Assembly (NCBI RefSeq): GCF_009727055.1
Contig: NC_052351.1
Location: 10,312,821 to 10,376,820 of the forward strand
DNA length: 64,000 bases
Source of the DNA: Benincasa hispida
Lineage: Eukaryota > Streptophyta > Magnoliopsida > Cucurbitales > Cucurbitaceae
Reading direction: 5' to 3'
Of this stretch, positions 37,265-48,990 are shown in pieces (the first letter of the stretch is position 1; each line of letters begins with the position of its first letter). The position numbers and the translations under genes are program-made. The notes under the pieces are model-generated. The model did not search any database, was not told the DNA's origin, and was given only the letters and a program-made list of their open reading frames with translations.

Positions 37265-39823
37265 GTTTAGCATTAGTAGTACCCTTTAGGTACCTCATAA
37301 TCCACTTTGTAGCCTCCCAGTGCCTCTTACCTGGACTAGCCATGTATCTACTCACCAGGTTAGTAGCATAGGCAATGTCAGGTCTTGTAGACACCATTAA
37401 ATACATCAAACTTCCCACAACTTGGTAATAAAGAACTGTTGACATGATTTGCTGATGCTCAATGTCTGAATCTTTGGGTGAATTCTCTGCTGAGAGTTTG
37501 AAACGGTTAGCTATAGAAGTAGTTACTGCTTTTGCCTCTGTCATCTGATACTTCTTTAACAATTTATCTAATACTTCTTTAATAATTTACTGCAGTATTG
37601 TGACTGATCAATGCTTAGAATACTTGTTTTTCTGTTTCTAATAATGTCAATGCCCAGTATTCTTGTTGCATTTCCCATGTCTTTCATTTCGAACTCTGAT
37701 TTCAGTAGATCTTTTACTTTATTCAGTTCTTTCATTGTTGCTCCTGCTAGAAGCATATCATCCACATATAGTAACAAGTAGATATGATGAGTATAGGACT
37801 CTGTATTTATATAAACACAGCTGTCATAGGAGCTTCTATAGAAACCATTCTTCTGAACAAAGTCACTAAACCTTCTGTTCTAGCATCTTAGGGACTGTTT
37901 AAGGCCATAGATAGATTTTTTCAGTAGGCACACATAATCTTCCTTCCCTTTGACCTTATACCCCTTTGGTTGGCTCATGTAGATAACTTCCTCTAGGAAG
38001 CCATGTAGAAAAGATGTTTTGACATCTAGTTGCTCCAGCTCTAGGTTATTTTGAGCCACAATCGACAACAATAATCTAATAAAAGTCTGTTTTACCACTG
38101 GAGAAAAAATCTCATTAAAATCAACACCTGGCCTCTTTGTAAAGCCCTTAGCAACCAACTTAGCTTTAAATCTAGGTCCTTGATCATTAGAAAAACCTTC
38201 CTTCAACTTGTACACCCATTTGGATGCAATTGGTTTACATTCTTTAGGCAAAGATGTCAACTCCCATGTGTTATTTCTCACCAGTGAATTAATATCTTCA
38301 TTCATAGCTTCTATCCACATCTTAGCTTTAGAACAACTCACTGCTTCCTCAAAGGTTGAGGGTTCTGCATCATTAGTTAAATCAGAAGCATTCAAAGCTA
38401 AGTAGTCTTCATACCTTGATAGTGGGACAATATTTCTTCTTTGCTTATCTCTAGCTAGGCTATAACTTCTCAACTCTAGTTCTTCTTGCTCAGGATCAAT
38501 AGTAGCATCTTTTACTTCTTCTTCTAGATGAGGTAGTTGATCAAAGTATGATTCAGAGCTTGAAGGATCAGAAGTAGGAACTAAAACTTGCTCCACCTCA
38601 ATTGTATCATTCTTCTCTTGAGGTACTGAAACATTAGGGTTAGTTTTCTGCATATACATCTCATCTTCCTTGCAAACTACATCTCTACTAGTTATACATC
38701 TTTTCTCAGTAGGGTGCCACATTCTAAACCCCTTAATACCTTATGTGAAGCCCAAAAACATACACTTCACAGTTCTGGCAGCTAATTTCCCTTTACTCTG
38801 ATGAACAAAGCCAGTACAGCCAAACACCCTTAGTTTATTTAGGTTAGGTGGTTGTTTAGTCCATCTTTCTTTAGGGTTAGAAGGTTAAGAGATGCATGAG
38901 GGCATCTATTCAGTGTATAGACTGTATATGAGGCTGCCTTTGACCAAAATTTCTCAGGAACTATAGCATCAGATAGTAGGCTTCTTACTCTCTCCATTAT
39001 TGTTTTGTTCAACCTCTCTGTTACCCCATTTTGCTGAGGTCTATACCTAACTTTCTTGTATCTAGTTATACCATGTTGTCTGCAATAAACATTGAACTTC
39101 TCTACACAGTACTCAAGCCCATTATCTGTTCTAAGACACTTAATCTGACAATTAGACATTTTTTCAACCATGATCTTCCATTCTATAAACTTTTCAAAAA
39201 CTAAATCCTTAGATTTAAGGAAATAGATTCAGCTCTTTCTTGAGTAGTCATCAACAAAATTTAGGAAATACTTGGCACCACTTAATGAATGAAAAGGTGA
39301 AAGATCCCATAGGTCTGAATGCACATAGTCAAGGATGGCCTTGGTTGTGTGCTGAGCCTTCACAAAGCTCTGCCTAGTAGCCTTCTCTATTACACAATGT
39401 TCACAAAAGGATAGGCTCTGATGAACTCTCTTAGGTAGAATACCTTGGATGGTTAGAGCTTGTAGACTTTTGCCACTAATGTGTGAGAGTCTTTTATGCC
39501 ATAGGTCTCCTTCAGTAGGCTGATTTTGAGTCACAATCAAAGCTGAGTGTACCTGATGAACTCCTTGCACTACATACACTCTATTTATCTTCACCCCTCT
39601 AAGGATAGGCTTACTGTTCTTCAAAACTTCACAGTAACCTTTCTTGCCTTTGTATTCACAGCCAATAGAATCAAGCATGCCTAGTGAAATTAGATTTCTC
39701 TTTAGCTTAGGCACATATATGACATTTCTTAAGAGCTTGACTGTTCCATCTTCTAGTTTCGATGAGACTGAACCAATCCCAACCACTGAACATGAGTTAT
39801 TGTTTCCTATGTAGATTGATCCT

Positions 39824-41820
39824 TAATCTTTAAGCATATGGATAATGATGAATATGAATCATACAAGCTCATGTCCCCGACAACGGTGCCATAAACTTTG
39901 CGGATATGGATTGTATGTGATGTCATGTTGTGTTTGTTTTGTATCGCTTATACACACTACTGATGGATGAATGTAATACAAGCTCATGTTGCCATAAACT
40001 TGTTGACTATAAAAATGGAATGTTATCTTTATCTATTGCGTTGATGAATGCATGTATGATGCTCTATATACGCTCAAGTGCTTTGCGATAAAGATAATTT
40101 ATGTGATATTACGTTCTAAGTGTATGCGTTGAAAGTGCTATACTCGCTGTATGCGATGAAGTAGTGCGTGTCACAAGTTTCCTTGCACTGAAACCAAGTA
40201 TAATTCCAACGCAAGTTTCTCAGAAAGATCCGAGGTCGAACACGAGGATTGTTGTCGTTAAATGTGATACTTATATGATACATGCGACCAGTTATAATAA
40301 TGAATAAAGAATTTTGGTTTGTATAGAAATATAAATTGCGCTAAAGTAAAAATGCGTTGATAAAGTAAATCCCTAAACTCTATGATACATGATACAGGGG
40401 TAGAGGACTGGCTATGAAGTTGTACAAAAGAATCTATGAATACGATGGCAAGTCTTTTAAATGAAACAGAAATAGAATGAGTAAAAAGTAAAACATCGCA
40501 AGTTCGTCAATTGCGTTAAGGACACAACTAAGGATCCGCTTTCCCTTGGCGTACACCTTTCAGTAATCGTCCGCGTTCCCATATGTCTATGGTGAAACAG
40601 AGATGAACGTGATGAACAAGGTTGTTTCCATCTCTGGAAATACTTCTCGCTTTAGTTAACGCATTCTTCCAACCTTCTCTCGATAGGCGAAATAACATCT
40701 TCACTTTTGCTCTCACAGGTGAAGATGCCATCGAGCATGCCTTAGATAAACTTAATTCATTCCTTGACACAGATTAACTCACTCGCTTAATACTCGCTTT
40801 TTACCCTAGGGATTAAGAACACATCATAGAGAAAATGGATGATAAATGTATGGAAAGAGGCAGAGAGATAATAATGATGACGATGATAACATTTAATTCT
40901 AAAATTAAGCGTTTGATACATGTTTGTGAACGAGGGATTAAAGAAGATGAACATAGAAGATGAATTAGAGAATAGAAACAAATATGGAAAGAGTGTCAAC
41001 GTCTTGACACAGATCCCGATCAGAGACTTGTGCTTGCTGGCGTATGGATGTGGTGGAGAGGAAAGCTTCCCTCTCAGGCTTGCTTTCCCAGTAGAATTGA
41101 TCTTATGGACAGAGCTTCAGTTTTGGGAATTGGAAGAATTCCTTGCTCGGAGACTCACTATTCACCCTTGTCTCGTAGTTCTCCCAGATTTACTCTGTAA
41201 ATTCTCTTCAGACCAGCCTCTCTCTCCCCATTTCAGTATATTTTTCAGCGAATTTGAGGAAGCTATTTATAGACAAGACGTTGGCTCTTTCAATTTGTGG
41301 TCCCAACTGTATAATTATGGTAATTCTTGCAATGGCGTAATAGAAAATTCCTTTCTGTTCCACTTTCAATCCATCAGAATTGAACAACAAAAGGTTGTAC
41401 ACTTGTCAGAATCACCCGCGAATGCGTTGCTCTTCACATCTTCGATCAATCCCCGCATGCAATGTTGTTTTTTATTACCGCATGCAGTTGAAATGTGTTG
41501 ATCGCTAAGCTCTTGATCGATTGTCGCATGCGCCGTCATTGCGTTGATCATCTCTTCGTTCTTGATTGATGGGGGCATGCAGATGTGTTTTACATTTTGT
41601 CTTCGAGCCATTAACGCATGAGGTGACCTATTTCCTGCAAAATAGAGACTGAAACATTCTATTTTGCCATCGCAATGGTGTTAATGGATACATTTACGAC
41701 ATTTCATAATTTTCGTATTTCTCAGCCAATTTTTATACTATCGACGCAACTTTCCTCTCTTTTTACCGCAATATCTAAATAAAACAGCATAAATAACTTG
41801 TATTTCTACAAGTTATATCA
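39824..41820 (-). mobile_element. Solo LTR S2 (E3-like family) with ATCCT duplication
   Basis: 1,997 bp on the minus strand, starting TGATATAACTTGTAG at 41820. It is flanked by ATCCT at 39819-39823 and 41821-41825. Across the insertion the Copia frame is continuous (NWMED before, GSIYIGNN after), which confirms both ends. The left end (TAATCTTTAAGC on plus) is a non-canonical terminus. It also holds an internal primer-site-like stretch near its end (39871-39890). Long frames inside (for example 40920-41501) have no recognisable domain. Confidence 0.9.
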
Positions 41821-42879
41821 ATCCTCCATCCAATTCTCTGTAAGTACAAACCAACCTTTATGAGATGTCAAGTGGAATGAACACCTTGAATCTAGAACCC
41901 AATCTAGGTTCTTATTAGCTTCTTCTTTTGCCCTACAATTAGATGTAGCCAAAGCATCAGAATAAAAGTAAGAGTCCTCACAAACTAAGGCTTCACTTGA
42001 CTGATTTGGTTGGGCTTTGGGTTGTGGCTGAGATTGCTTATTTTTCTGCTCATTTTTTCGCTTCAATGTTCTGCAATCTTTGATTAAATGTCCAAGTATT
42101 TTACAATATTTACATCTAACCTTGGAATTCTCTTTCCCTCCTTCTACATTTGAGCTCTGTTTGGATTTTTCTTTGTTGTTTTATTTTGACTTCCCTTTTA
42201 CAAACAAGCCTTTTGCACTAGACTTGTCTCCTTTGCTTGTAATGAGCTCCATTTCTTTGATCTTAAGAGCAGAAATTATGATATCAGTAGTAATGGAATC
42301 TCTCCCATATTTTAGGCTGTCTTCACTTCTCTGTAGGATTCTGACAATGAGTTAAGAAGCACAAATGCTTCATTGTCTACCCTAATTTCTTCTCCTTGAG
42401 ACTTAAACTGAGTAGTAATTCTCTTGAAATCATCTAGGTTCTCTGTTAAAGACTTTGATGCACTCATTTTGAATGTAAAGAACCTTTCCCTTAGGAAAAG
42501 TTTATTGGGCAGATTCCTTGTCTCATATAGCTCATTCAATTTGCTCCACATCTTGTAAGCTATCTCTTGATCAATTACTTGCCATAGGACATTATCTGAC
42601 AAGTTTAAAACTAGTGTTCCATGAGCAATTAGCTCTATATATTCTTTTTCTTCTTCTATTGTTGTGATTGGCAACTTTGGTGGATCATCTAGGGCCTTAT
42701 GTGCTCTCTGCTATCCCAAGATAGCCTTAATTTTGGCTTTCCACAAACCAAAATTGCCTTTTCCATCAAATTTCTCGATGTCATACCTTTCAATTTCCAT
42801 TTCTGATTCGAAATTCAACTGAAAGACTCCAAGATTATTGATTCTTTGAATCCTTACTAATCTTGAAGCTTTCTTGCAG

Positions 42880-42891
42880 GCTCTGATACCA
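42880..42891 (-). other. tRNA-iMet primer binding site of the Copia element
   Basis: Minus-strand TGGTATCAGAGC, two bases after the LTR end CCCAACA. It is the standard initiator-Met primer site of Copia elements. Confidence 0.95.
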
Positions 42892-42893
42892 CT

Positions 42894-43681
42894 TGTTGGG
42901 CTTGAGTTGCAGAAAATGGGCTAAAGGAACTGATTTACTAACTCTTTTAGGCTTTGACAAAATGATAACCCTTAAACGAATACCAGAAACCACCTTATTT
43001 CTTCACGCAAACACAAACAACGTGCTGAAAGCACAATCTGTGTGATGAACGATATCGACCTTACACTTTGATGGCTGAGACTAGAGCTTCACTCTTCTAC
43101 TGGTAATGCACTTCGAAAGATTAACTTTTCTTCTCTTTTTGCAGAGAAAGAACGAGAGAAAAGAAAAGAGAGAATTGCCGGGAGGCTGTCGAAAATCGTA
43201 GAGGTGATGAGTCTTCGGTCATCTAGGTGATGAGAGGTAAAGGTGGGGTCGTCTAAATGATAAGGCACAAGTTGTCTAGATGATGTAGGCTTTACTGAAG
43301 ATTGTCTAGACAAGGTCATCTAAACGATTGTCGTCTACACGATGAGGCGTGCAGAAGTAAACGATCATTGGCTAAAAGCTAGATAATTGTTTGCTAAAAG
43401 CTACGCGATCGTTTGCTAAAAGCTACACGATCGATGGGTCAGAGGTATACGATAGAGGAAGACGATAGAATACGATAGTTTTATGTGGTTTGGCCAAGGG
43501 AGGTCTACGTCCACGGAGAAGCTGAAGGGAGTTTTATTCAATATTGCTTCAAGATAAGTGTGACACTCAATTACAATATGCTCTCTCTCTGTACAAATTA
43601 GTTATACAAAGTATTTAAAAGTAGCTTGATTTGTAACTGATTCTACAACTGAATGAAGTTATTTTCATCTTCTGTATAACA
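42894..43681 (-). mobile_element. 5' LTR of the Copia element
   Basis: 788 bp, matching 35873-36635. It is longer than its partner mainly through small indels near 43430 and 43640. It carries the same GTCGTCTA and ACGATCG words at 43190-43460. Confidence 0.92.
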
Positions 43682-44109
43682 CATTATTAATCTTGAAGCT
43701 ATAAAAGATATCACGTACGTTATTGTGGTATATTTGAGGTTTAAATTCTCACATTTCTCTACTATTATAGAAATACAGTGGTGATTGATATATACTCCTT
43801 TTTTTTATAGTTCTTATGCAAGACTATACTTCAAAATGATTAAAATCATTTTTCATATATTCATAACCACTCACAAATAAATCTCTCTAATAATTCAAAT
43901 ATAATTTAATGCTTGATTTTACATCGTTAACACGATTTTCATAAAACAAAATTTATTTCAAAGGATTAAAAGCATTTTTTAAAATGATTTTAAATACGGT
44001 AAAATTGATTTTAATATTCTTTTTAGTAGAATAACTACTAGGCAGAGAATTGAACCTCTGTCCATGCCAATAGGACTGAATCAAGATTTTAATTAAACAT
44101 GTCTTAAAG
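43682..44109. other. AT-rich spacer, no gene seen
   Basis: No coding potential. GAGAATTGAACCTCTG near 44045 resembles a tRNA B box on the minus strand, but no matching A box is visible. Confidence 0.4.
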
Positions 44110-44290
44110 ATGACCTTTGCTCATGAATCATGGATTGTCTCCAACGACGGTGATGCTACACTTTATGGTGGAGTTACCGTCAAGAAAAACAGCTTTACCA
44201 TGACAAGAGATAAGAAATAAAGCTATCTTCAAAGTTTTTACCAGACTTTATAACGAGGTAAGTTTAAAGGTGAACAACGTTCTAAATTAA
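44110..44290 (+). pseudogene. Exon-like segment, unknown gene (copy 2)
   Basis: Related to 24310-24480: ESWIVSNDGDATLYGGVTVKK, then, one frame over, NKAIFKVFTRLYNE and a splice donor GAG|GTAAG at about 44257. The frame change inside shows it is broken. It lies just downstream of a CRK 3' end, as copy 1 does. Confidence 0.4.
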
Positions 44291-44573
44291 CATAAAATCA
44301 AGATATACAAAATCAACTCTAACAAGCAAATAATAGTTTTATCATTCACTAAGAAAAACTTTTGAGGGACCATTGAACAATATATATAAAGACATACAAA
44401 TTAACCCACTGAATTTGTAGAATCTCTAAAATAGAAAATAACTTTCAAAATAACATATACTATTTAGCCAAAATACATTACGGTGATTTAACGAGGGTAG
44501 AGCTATGTAATTGAAGTGTCATTCTTTGAATGTTGAATAGAAGTGCTTTTAGAATGATTAGTCTCATCTGATA

Positions 44574-44724
44574 CTAACATTGTGTTGGATCTACCGGTGA
44601 CACGCTATGTAAGAAGAATGCAGGTTTAGAGGGTATAGGGAGAGTGAGAGAAAAACTACTTAGCATTATAACCACCGAAGCCATTGTTGGTCGGTTTGCT
44701 ACATTTTCTTGAACACACAATAGT
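44574..44724 (-). pseudogene. CRK last-exon fragment (second CRK copy)
   Basis: Minus-strand reading LLCVQENVANRPTMASVVIM, then LSSFSLTLPIPSKPAFFLHS, to a stop at 44574. This is the kinase C-terminal lobe end of a CRK, nearly 90% alike to the last exon of the CRK at 24922 but without its stops. It is cut at 44724, where Ty3/Gypsy gag sequence begins, so the rest of the gene is missing here. The shared flanking segment at 44110-44290 supports a duplicated CRK locus. Confidence 0.85.
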
Positions 44725-45960
44725 TACCTACCTTAGGCTGCATCACTGTCTGGGATGTTGCCTTATGCTCAATCTGTGCCCTAAAACTAATTGGGGACAT
44801 ATTCTCTCATGTAATGCCCGAGCTGTCCACATTGATAGCATACCTTCTATCCCTCATAGCACTGACTTTAATGGTATTAACCACAACTAGTACATTAAGG
44901 CTTGCTACTTGTACTGGCCACAAACTCTTCTGTACGTCCCAATCTAGATCCCCCAACTGTCTGGCTGGATCTCTGCCTACCTCCTCTCTATTGACTGCTT
45001 GTTGTACTACCTTAAGTGGTAGCCGACCCACTAAAACGGAGCTTAAAATCTCTTCTACCAAATACTTCTGGAGTAAATGTCCTCTTCTTTCGTATGAAAA
45101 CTCCCATGTCTTGCCTATCCTCTACTAGGCTCTCTTCTACTCACATCACAATCTCCACTAACTTGGAAAAGTGTATCCAGTTAGCCATAGCAGTAACAGG
45201 GGTTCGTATCTCCCTTCTCATTCCACTCTCAAAACATTTACACCTGTTTTTTTCTTCAACTATGATCATAAAAGAATACCTAGATAACTCTGTATACTTC
45301 TATTTATATTCAAGAACTATCATATTACTTTGAATGAGTTTTAGTTCCTTTTCACCTCACGATAAGAAGTAGGATAGTACTTTTCCTAAAAAATTATCTT
45401 AAACCCATCCCAAGTCATCACCTTTGATATATTCCTTCTAAAGTCTATCACTCTCCACCACTCATCTATTCTTTTCTATAGCAGAACACCGCTAATTTGA
45501 CCTTACGGTCCTCAGGGCATCATGTTACCTAGAAACATTTCTCCATCTAAATCAACCATGCCTCAGCATCTGTAGGGTCGGTAGTACCCTGAAATTCAAT
45601 GGCACTAATGCCTTCAGATTCTCAATGCCATACTTTTTCTTAGGGATCTGCCTATATAAATCCTACACTAGCTCTTAGCCTCTAGGTAATCTTATTGAAA
45701 ACTCTGTCCTCCATCTAAGGATCTGTTCTAACCTGAGGGTACTAGACTCTCCCTCCGATGTAGCTCCTTATACTCATGGTTCTCTAACTGGATCTTGATC
45801 CCTTCAAGCTACGAGATCTCCAAAAGGGTCATGATCCTTTTCAACCATCTTTCGAGTCAGTCTATCACCTTTTCGAGGCTTGGTTTCTATAAAATATATA
45901 TTATTAGGCTCATAACATTATTTGCATGCCCCTAATCTAATGCATGACTCTCTTCCCCAA
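44725..45960 (-). pseudogene. Ty3/Gypsy gag remnant
   Basis: On the minus strand, shifting frames give FQGTTDPTDAEAWL, then MEKCF, CPEDRKVKF, then EKYYPTSYREVKRN, and further on CYQCGQLGHYMRE, a damaged CX2CX4HX4C knuckle. This is the gag of a chromovirus-type Gypsy element (inferred from the primer-site type). Many stops; protease and later domains are absent, cut off at the CRK junction. Confidence 0.75.
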
Positions 45961-45968
45961 AATCTTAT

Positions 45969-45980
45969 GCTCTGATACCA
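45969..45980 (-). other. tRNA-iMet primer site of the Gypsy remnant
   Basis: Minus-strand TGGTATCAGAGC, three bases after the LTR end GGGTTGTGACA. It is typical of chromovirus-type Gypsy elements as well as Copia; the adjoining gag says Gypsy. Confidence 0.85.
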
Positions 45981-45983
45981 ACT

Positions 45984-46964
45984 TGTCACAACCCTTCCTG
46001 AATTACCTTCCTAATTCGAGAAGAAGTGTGAAGACAAAAATTGCCAATGCTTTTATAACAATTACTACCAACATACTTCCATGAACGTACACCTTTGGTA
46101 CCCGATGAACAATTTATATCTATAGTAGACGATTACCACATAGTCAACACAACTTAAACATACAAATTCTCGTACAGCAGAACACTTATTCACATATATC
46201 ACAGTTAAGGGAGCCAATAAGTCTATTTACAACACCCATAAAAACTCATCAACCTTTCCTGTAAAATTCCTCTACTCCTTCGCTTGAACATGTGAGAAAG
46301 CCCTTTAGCTCAATCCCTAATAGGCTTAGTTGAGAGAAAAGCTTTTTGCTAGATCTCATCAACGTCAATAACATAGATCTTACGTGCACGTAGAACTGAG
46401 TAAGATCTTGCTTACCTTACTATACCTTCGGTAGCAAGGATCGTCATATAGTTTGGTACCTTACCATACCTTAGGTTTCAATGCTCATGAGTAGGTTTTA
46501 CATATCAAAAATACATGTTAACACCATAACACAACATACTTATCATGTAAACCCTCAAATCTCACTTAAGCAAGTTAGGTCAAAGTTGGATAATAAAGAG
46601 AATAAGTGAATATTCCAATAAGGAACCTTGGGATGATTAAAAGAGAAGGAAAATTACCTAAGTGTTGAGTATAAGACTTTTGAGGGCTAAACATAAAATA
46701 TAGCTAAGTTTGGTTATGAAGGACAAAATTTGGCTAAGTGTGGGAGCTAAAGTGAGGTCATGTGTTAAAGGTTTCATGAGGTGTGTGACAGCCCAAGTGT
46801 TCTAAAGTTAGTTGAATGTATGTTGGATAGGAGACGTTGGTATGAGGACTCAATGGGTGATGGCCTTGTCATTTGGAGGTTAGATGACCACCTAGAAGAG
46901 TTAGCCTTGTTCAAGCGATGGTGAGTTGTGCTTGGCAAGGCAAGGCGTGAAGTAATGGCTGTCA
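45984..46964 (-). mobile_element. Gypsy LTR, about 981 bp
   Basis: On the minus strand it starts TGACAGCCATTAC at 46964, right after a purine run (CTAGGAGGGGGG), and ends GGGTTGTGACA just before the primer site. A purine tract on one side and a primer site on the other is odd for a single LTR. No second full copy of this LTR was found. Confidence 0.55.
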
Positions 46965-48990
46965 CCCCCCTCCTAGATTACCATCTTAATCTGGAAGAGG
47001 ATATGACCGTGGTAGTTACTAGCCCTACTGCCAGCACTCGCCACCTTAGCCTTCTAATCTAAATACCAACCTGTTAAAACATTAATAATGTACGCATACA
47101 GCATGCCTCCTTAAGGTTCTACATAAGATTATATAAACATATGCATACAACCATGACATAACATCTACAGGAAAAATATTCACATATGGCCCCAAACTTC
47201 TCTAACAAAGCCCTTGTCCCTCTCAAAACATGTGTACATAAACATACCATCAACCTAAGTTCTTTTTAACAAGTCGGGCCTTTTAGTGGCAAGCAGTAGC
47301 AGGATCAACCTTGAGGAATCTGACCGCTACCTGTAAATGGAAAACACAGAAAATCTGTGAGCTAGTAGCCCAGTGAGTGGCTATAGAATCATATTACACC
47401 ATGCATTACATCACTATAAACATGTAAATAAACCAATGAGCATCTGAAGCAACTTCCTCTAAATATAGCATTAAGAACTATTCTTAGACATCACTAAACA
47501 TCATTATTCATCATTATTCATCATTTTTCCTTAGTTGAGAATGAGCCTACAATACTTTAGCTCCCAACGTCCATTACTGACCAAGAGACCTATACTTCGG
47601 CCTCTCATTCGGAACTACCTACGTGCACGTGGAGTTTCCTAAGTACCGTCAACACCTTAGGTATTATAACCCAGATACCTTCTCCATGTCCTTCAGTATC
47701 GGGTTATTTCATAACATCAAATTAAGTTTCATTGCTTGTCAATCACACAAGGACTCATTCTATCATAGCTTTCTTCTAGAAAGCATATTTCAACATTAGA
47801 AACTTAACTTTTGTAATGCTTTCACAACATACCTTGGCCTGCATTAAAACATTTACAAGTCGGGGAATATTCGTTAAGCTATTCATTAATCATTTGTTGC
47901 TCGAGGAAGTATAAATTCATCATCAACATCACTGTAACTTACTTGGCCTTATATGCATAAGTATTGAAAGCATTAAGTTCATTTAGTCACTCACAGCTCT
48001 TCGGGGCTCTTAACGATTTATATGCCTCTCCTAGCTCTTCTTGGCCTGAAAGGACATAATTCCCGATTAAATTCCTTAGAATTCTTAGCAAGATACCTCA
48101 AATAGTTCGTTTACTAATGAAACTTTCCTCAACAAAACAATATTGCTAGCGAGATAACCATTATGAATGAATTCATCCTTATGAGCGAGATCCTTACGAG
48201 TGAGATCCTCATGAGCGAGATCAAGCATTTCTTTAACAAAACTTCAACCTAGCGATACTCACCATACCAACGAGATTCAGCCCAAATTTCTAGCGAGATT
48301 TTCTTCTTGAGCGAGATCTTTAGCATAAAATCAGCGAGATTATTATCCTGAGTGAGATCCTCATCCTCCTTATCTCGCTCTCGCTCTCCATGGTGAGTTG
48401 TTTGCTTGTTCTTCCCAAGCAGTTGTCTGCTTATGCATAGATTTCCTACTTCAGATTCAAAAATTCATAACTCAAAATCCATAACTCTGTTCAAGAAACT
48501 TCCTTCTACAAAATTGTTTATAATTGAGTTAAATTTCTTACCTCAAAATTTTAGCTGAAAATTTCTCATAGTTTGGCCTAGAGCTTCCAATCTTCACCTC
48601 GGGCTCTGATTAATCTGAGATTTTGCCTCTTCTAAAAATTCTTCACTTTTTATTCTTCTTCTCCTGCAATCTCTCTCCAGCAAGACAATCTCGAAAACTA
48701 GATTCTCCCAGCTTTCAATGGCACCAATTTCACTAAATTTTCTCATGTAGATTATCGAAACCAAGCTTTTGAATTTCCTCTTCCTTTTAATCTTCCTGCC
48801 GCCTCCCGAGTTCAAGGATTAAACCGCCACGTCACCCCATATTTAGTGCCTCCAGCCAAATCAATAAGTGAGCTTCCTTATTTTGTGTTTGTCCTTCCCT
48901 TCCTTCATAACACTTATTAATAACATGGATTTTCACTTATTAGATATTTAATATATCATTCCTTTGGCTAAACATGCTTGTTTAGGTAAC
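46965..48990 (-). mobile_element. Gypsy LTR-derived DNA, minus strand
   Basis: Non-coding. Minus-strand ACAGGTAGCGGTCAG (about 47320) with a nearby TAGCTCACAGATTTT is a pair also seen at 50868-50915 on the plus strand, and is known from chromovirus LTRs. Bases 48170-48390 carry a reiterated GAGCGAGATC word. Ends are not resolved. Confidence 0.5.
48170..48390. repeat. Reiterated AGCGAGATC word
   Basis: At least nine copies of (A/G)GCGAGAT or GAGTGAGATC at irregular spacing, ending in a CTCGCTCTCGCTCTC run near 48375. Confidence 0.7.

Larger units (their letters stand above)
36700..42800 (-). pseudogene. Copia gag-pol (broken, interrupted)
   Basis: Gag starts MEIERYDIEKFDGKGNFGLW at 42800 and carries the retrotransposon gag domain (LNELYETRNLPNKLFL). 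The zinc knuckle CKYCKILGHLIKDC follows at about 42110-42065. In the protease, the active site is DSRCSFHLT where DSGCSFH is normal. After the nested LTR: GSVSSKLEDGTVK, HHCC (WHKRLSH ... CEHC), integrase core (VHSDLW, CLRTDNGLEY, YRPQQNGVTERLN), then RT (WIEAMNEDINSL, KWVYKLKEG, QLDVKTSFLHG, catalytic YVDDM at about 37765) and RNase H (STTEAEFIALSE). The C-terminus LTKTVTQLKLQKCLDI ends near 36725. Frameshifts fall near 37565, 37880, 38730, 38890, 39200 and 42700. The N at 37264 lies in RNase H. Confidence 0.9.
35873..43681 (-). mobile_element. Full-length Ty1/Copia element, with nested solo LTR
   Basis: Minus-strand order: 5' LTR (42894-43681), tRNA-iMet primer site, gag-pol, purine tract, 3' LTR (35873-36635). 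The two LTRs are about 90% alike over the first 260 bp compared by eye, so this is an older insertion than E3. Flanks CATAT and CATTA agree only partly as a target duplication. Domain order protease-integrase-RT-RNase H marks it as Copia, and the sequence style suggests the Tork lineage. A solo LTR (39824-41820) splits it inside the protease region. Confidence 0.92.

Noticed and set aside
40920..41501. A 193-codon open frame on the plus strand
   Set aside because: It lies wholly inside solo LTR S2, antisense to it, has no recognisable domain, and is not open in the related LTRs.
35868..43686. Clean 5-bp target duplication for the Copia element
   Set aside because: CATAT and CATTA match at only three leading bases, so I do not claim it.
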